NCBI GenBank assembly: GCA_041690035.1
Contig: JBDNFC010000087.1
Coordinates: forward strand, 1-24,533
Length of the DNA: 24,533 nucleotides
Reading direction: 5' to 3'
DNA from: CALSPH01 sp041690035
GTDB taxonomy: Bacteria; Bacteroidota; Bacteroidia; NS11-12g; UBA955
Positions 23,471 through 24,533 of this stretch are shown here, one piece after another (position 1 is the stretch's first letter; each line of letters starts with the position of its first letter). Made by a program: the position numbers and the translations under genes. The notes beneath the pieces are model-generated. The model made no database searches. It saw only the letters and a list, made by a program, of their open reading frames with translations, and had not been told where the DNA came from.

Positions 23471-24346
23471 CTATTTTATTGTCTCAACAGTTTTACCGCA
23501 ATTCAACATTTGAGAACCATAGTAAGGATTTTTAATCGCGCTTTCTTTACTTAGCCAATTAGCACCTTTGCCATCGTTTGCCATTGGGCAAAACTGATAA
23601 TAAATAGCTTGTTCATATTTTGTAACTTTCATTAGTGCGTACATATTTTTTGATAAACTCATAAAGCGGTCGCGTTGGCGGGTAACGTCTTTTGTATTGG
23701 CAATATATGTGGCATCTTCTTTTAAATCTGATAAAACTTTCATCCAAGCCACATGAACATTCATTTCCAATTTATCCATTTTTATGCTATTTATTGATGC
23801 CAAAAGCGCTTTTGATTTTTCAGAAGCCATTACTCCATCCGTTTTTACTAAAGCATCTTTAAGCGCAAAATAATTATCAAAGACCGAAGTCAGTTGATTA
23901 ACTCCTTGAGAGTCCAAAGGCATTGTTTGTGTCAAGTGGTCTGCACTGTCCATTTTAGTTTTGGACTCTTCAATATTGGCGATAGTCTTTTTCACTCTTT
24001 CGTATCGACAACAATTAGGCAATTTGGCATACGCATTATCAGGCGCTAAAAAACTATCGCTATCGTAACCTACTAACGCAATTCGTTTCAAAATTTCATT
24101 TTGATTGGTTTTGACACTGTCATACGTAATGGATGCCATTTTGGTGTCTTTATTCCAATCTACTTTGGCAGTCTTTTTTACGTTTCCTGCTGTCTCTATG
24201 GTTGTTTCACACATTTCGCAATTACCATAAATTTTCACTGTTTCTGTTTTTAAATTTTTGATTTGAGATATGCAGCTGCTAATGTTCATTGATACCAATG
24301 CTGTAAATAGCAAGGTAATGTTTTTTGTTTTTTTCATATTTTTCAT
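23471..24346 (-). CDS. Lipoprotein with HMA domain and DUF3347
   Basis: A 291-residue exported protein. The signal has a hydrophobic run ending ISSC, lipobox Cys25. An HMA domain follows (about 35-100) with the metal motif GNCEMCETTIE (Cys43, Cys46). After a linker, DUF3347 covers about 135-290, with QGVNQLTSVFDNYFALKDAL, YYQFCPMANDGKGANWL and YYGSQMLNCGKTVETI. DUF3347 is often attached to CusB-type periplasmic adaptors and copper proteins; its Cys/Met residues likely bind Cu(I). The gene lies 12-13 bases after the MauE/DoxX-like gene, suggesting a copper unit. The start could be Met1 or Met4. An envelope copper chaperone or sink is the best guess. Confidence 0.82.
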   Translation of the reverse strand: MKNMKKTKNITLLFTALVSMNISSCISQIKNLKTETVKIYGNCEMCETTIETAGNVKKTAKVDWNKDTKMASITYDSVKTNQNEILKRIALVGYDSDSFLAPDNAYAKLPNCCRYERVKKTIANIEESKTKMDSADHLTQTMPLDSQGVNQLTSVFDNYFALKDALVKTDGVMASEKSKALLASINSIKMDKLEMNVHVAWMKVLSDLKEDATYIANTKDVTRQRDRFMSLSKNMYALMKVTKYEQAIYYQFCPMANDGKGANWLSKESAIKNPYYGSQMLNCGKTVETIK

Positions 24347-24358
24347 TTTTTTTGGTGT

Positions 24359-24533
24359 TTACATTATTATCAGCATTGCTATACTCATTACTATCATTAA
24401 GCCATCTTCAAAGATGGTGACGCTGCTCATTGGCAACTTGAAAATTGAACCCAAGCAAGCACATTGAATTTTCGTTTTGTTGAACACACTTTGCAGAACA
24501 CCAATAATACTGGTTGTCATTACAATGATTGCA
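24359..24533 (-). CDS. MauE/DoxX-like membrane protein, C-terminal part
   Basis: The last 57 codons of a gene entering from the right edge, ending with TAA at 24359-24361. It shows a membrane segment (AIIVMTTSIIGVLQ), a loop KTKIQCACLGSIFKLP, then SSVTIFEDGLMIVMSI and a final hydrophobic end. The QCACLGxxFxLPMSxVT pattern is typical of MauE-type redox-associated membrane proteins found with HMA proteins in Bacteroidota copper clusters. The CxC pair may be redox-active or bind metal. N-terminus is outside the window. Confidence 0.65.
   Translation of the reverse strand, partial: AIIVMTTSIIGVLQSVFNKTKIQCACLGSIFKLPMSSVTIFEDGLMIVMSIAMLIIM

Overview
The window reads as a chromosomal segment of an AT-rich member of the Bacteroidota, probably Chitinophagales/Sphingobacteriales-like. 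Supporting signs are a type IX secretion C-terminal domain on a large surface protein, the Bacteroidota-restricted families DUF3127 and DUF6913, promoters of the TTTG/TAnnTTTG type instead of -35/-10 boxes, and little evidence of Shine-Dalgarno sites. The genus cannot be fixed from the sequence alone.

Left part (1-8918, all genes on the + strand). It holds the tail of a sodium/calcium-exchanger-like membrane protein, an M48 metalloprotease lipoprotein, a frameshifted remnant of an MscS channel, a DUF3127 OB-fold-like protein, an 890-residue secreted beta-helix protein, NAD-dependent DNA ligase (ligA), and a compact DUF6913-dapA-rlmH group. A tRNA-Glu gene with promoter and terminator follows. 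This is mostly ordinary housekeeping sequence.

Middle (8919-12605). After the tRNA comes a gene-poor stretch with a 12-bp tandem repeat and two tiny minus-strand ORFs. Then follows a four-gene minus-strand operon: a 63-residue unknown, a MerC-domain membrane protein, a YiiX/C92-type cysteine amidase and a COG0523/CobW GTPase. It diverges from a Fur/Zur-type regulator. The 91-bp divergent promoter carries two 7-1-7 inverted repeats of the Fur-family type, one beside each TAnnTTTG element. I read this as a Zur-controlled zinc-homeostasis unit.

Right part (12606-24533, all minus strand). The order of transcription is from high to low coordinates. A MauE/DoxX-like membrane protein (partial) and an HMA-DUF3347 lipoprotein come first, then Dps, then a tightly packed operon of TspO-like protein, FAD disulfide reductase, DUF427, EgtB and EgtD (ergothioneine biosynthesis), then a copper operon: P-type ATPase, four-helix-bundle (S23/IVP) protein and a multicopper oxidase. 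The theme is metal, thiol and oxidative stress.

Most notable observations: (i) the four-helix-bundle gene lies between inverted arrays of a 7-nt repeat (about ATTyACm), and the left array encodes the signal peptide of the multicopper oxidase; (ii) the multicopper oxidase has a C-terminal beta-barrel-like extension; (iii) dps carries a 7-bp tandem duplication that replaces its normal C-terminus; (iv) the twin Zur-like boxes; (v) an ergothioneine operon that includes a disulfide reductase. Several small decayed genes (MscS, a remnant upstream of copA, perhaps one upstream of dps) suggest ongoing gene erosion or assembly errors.
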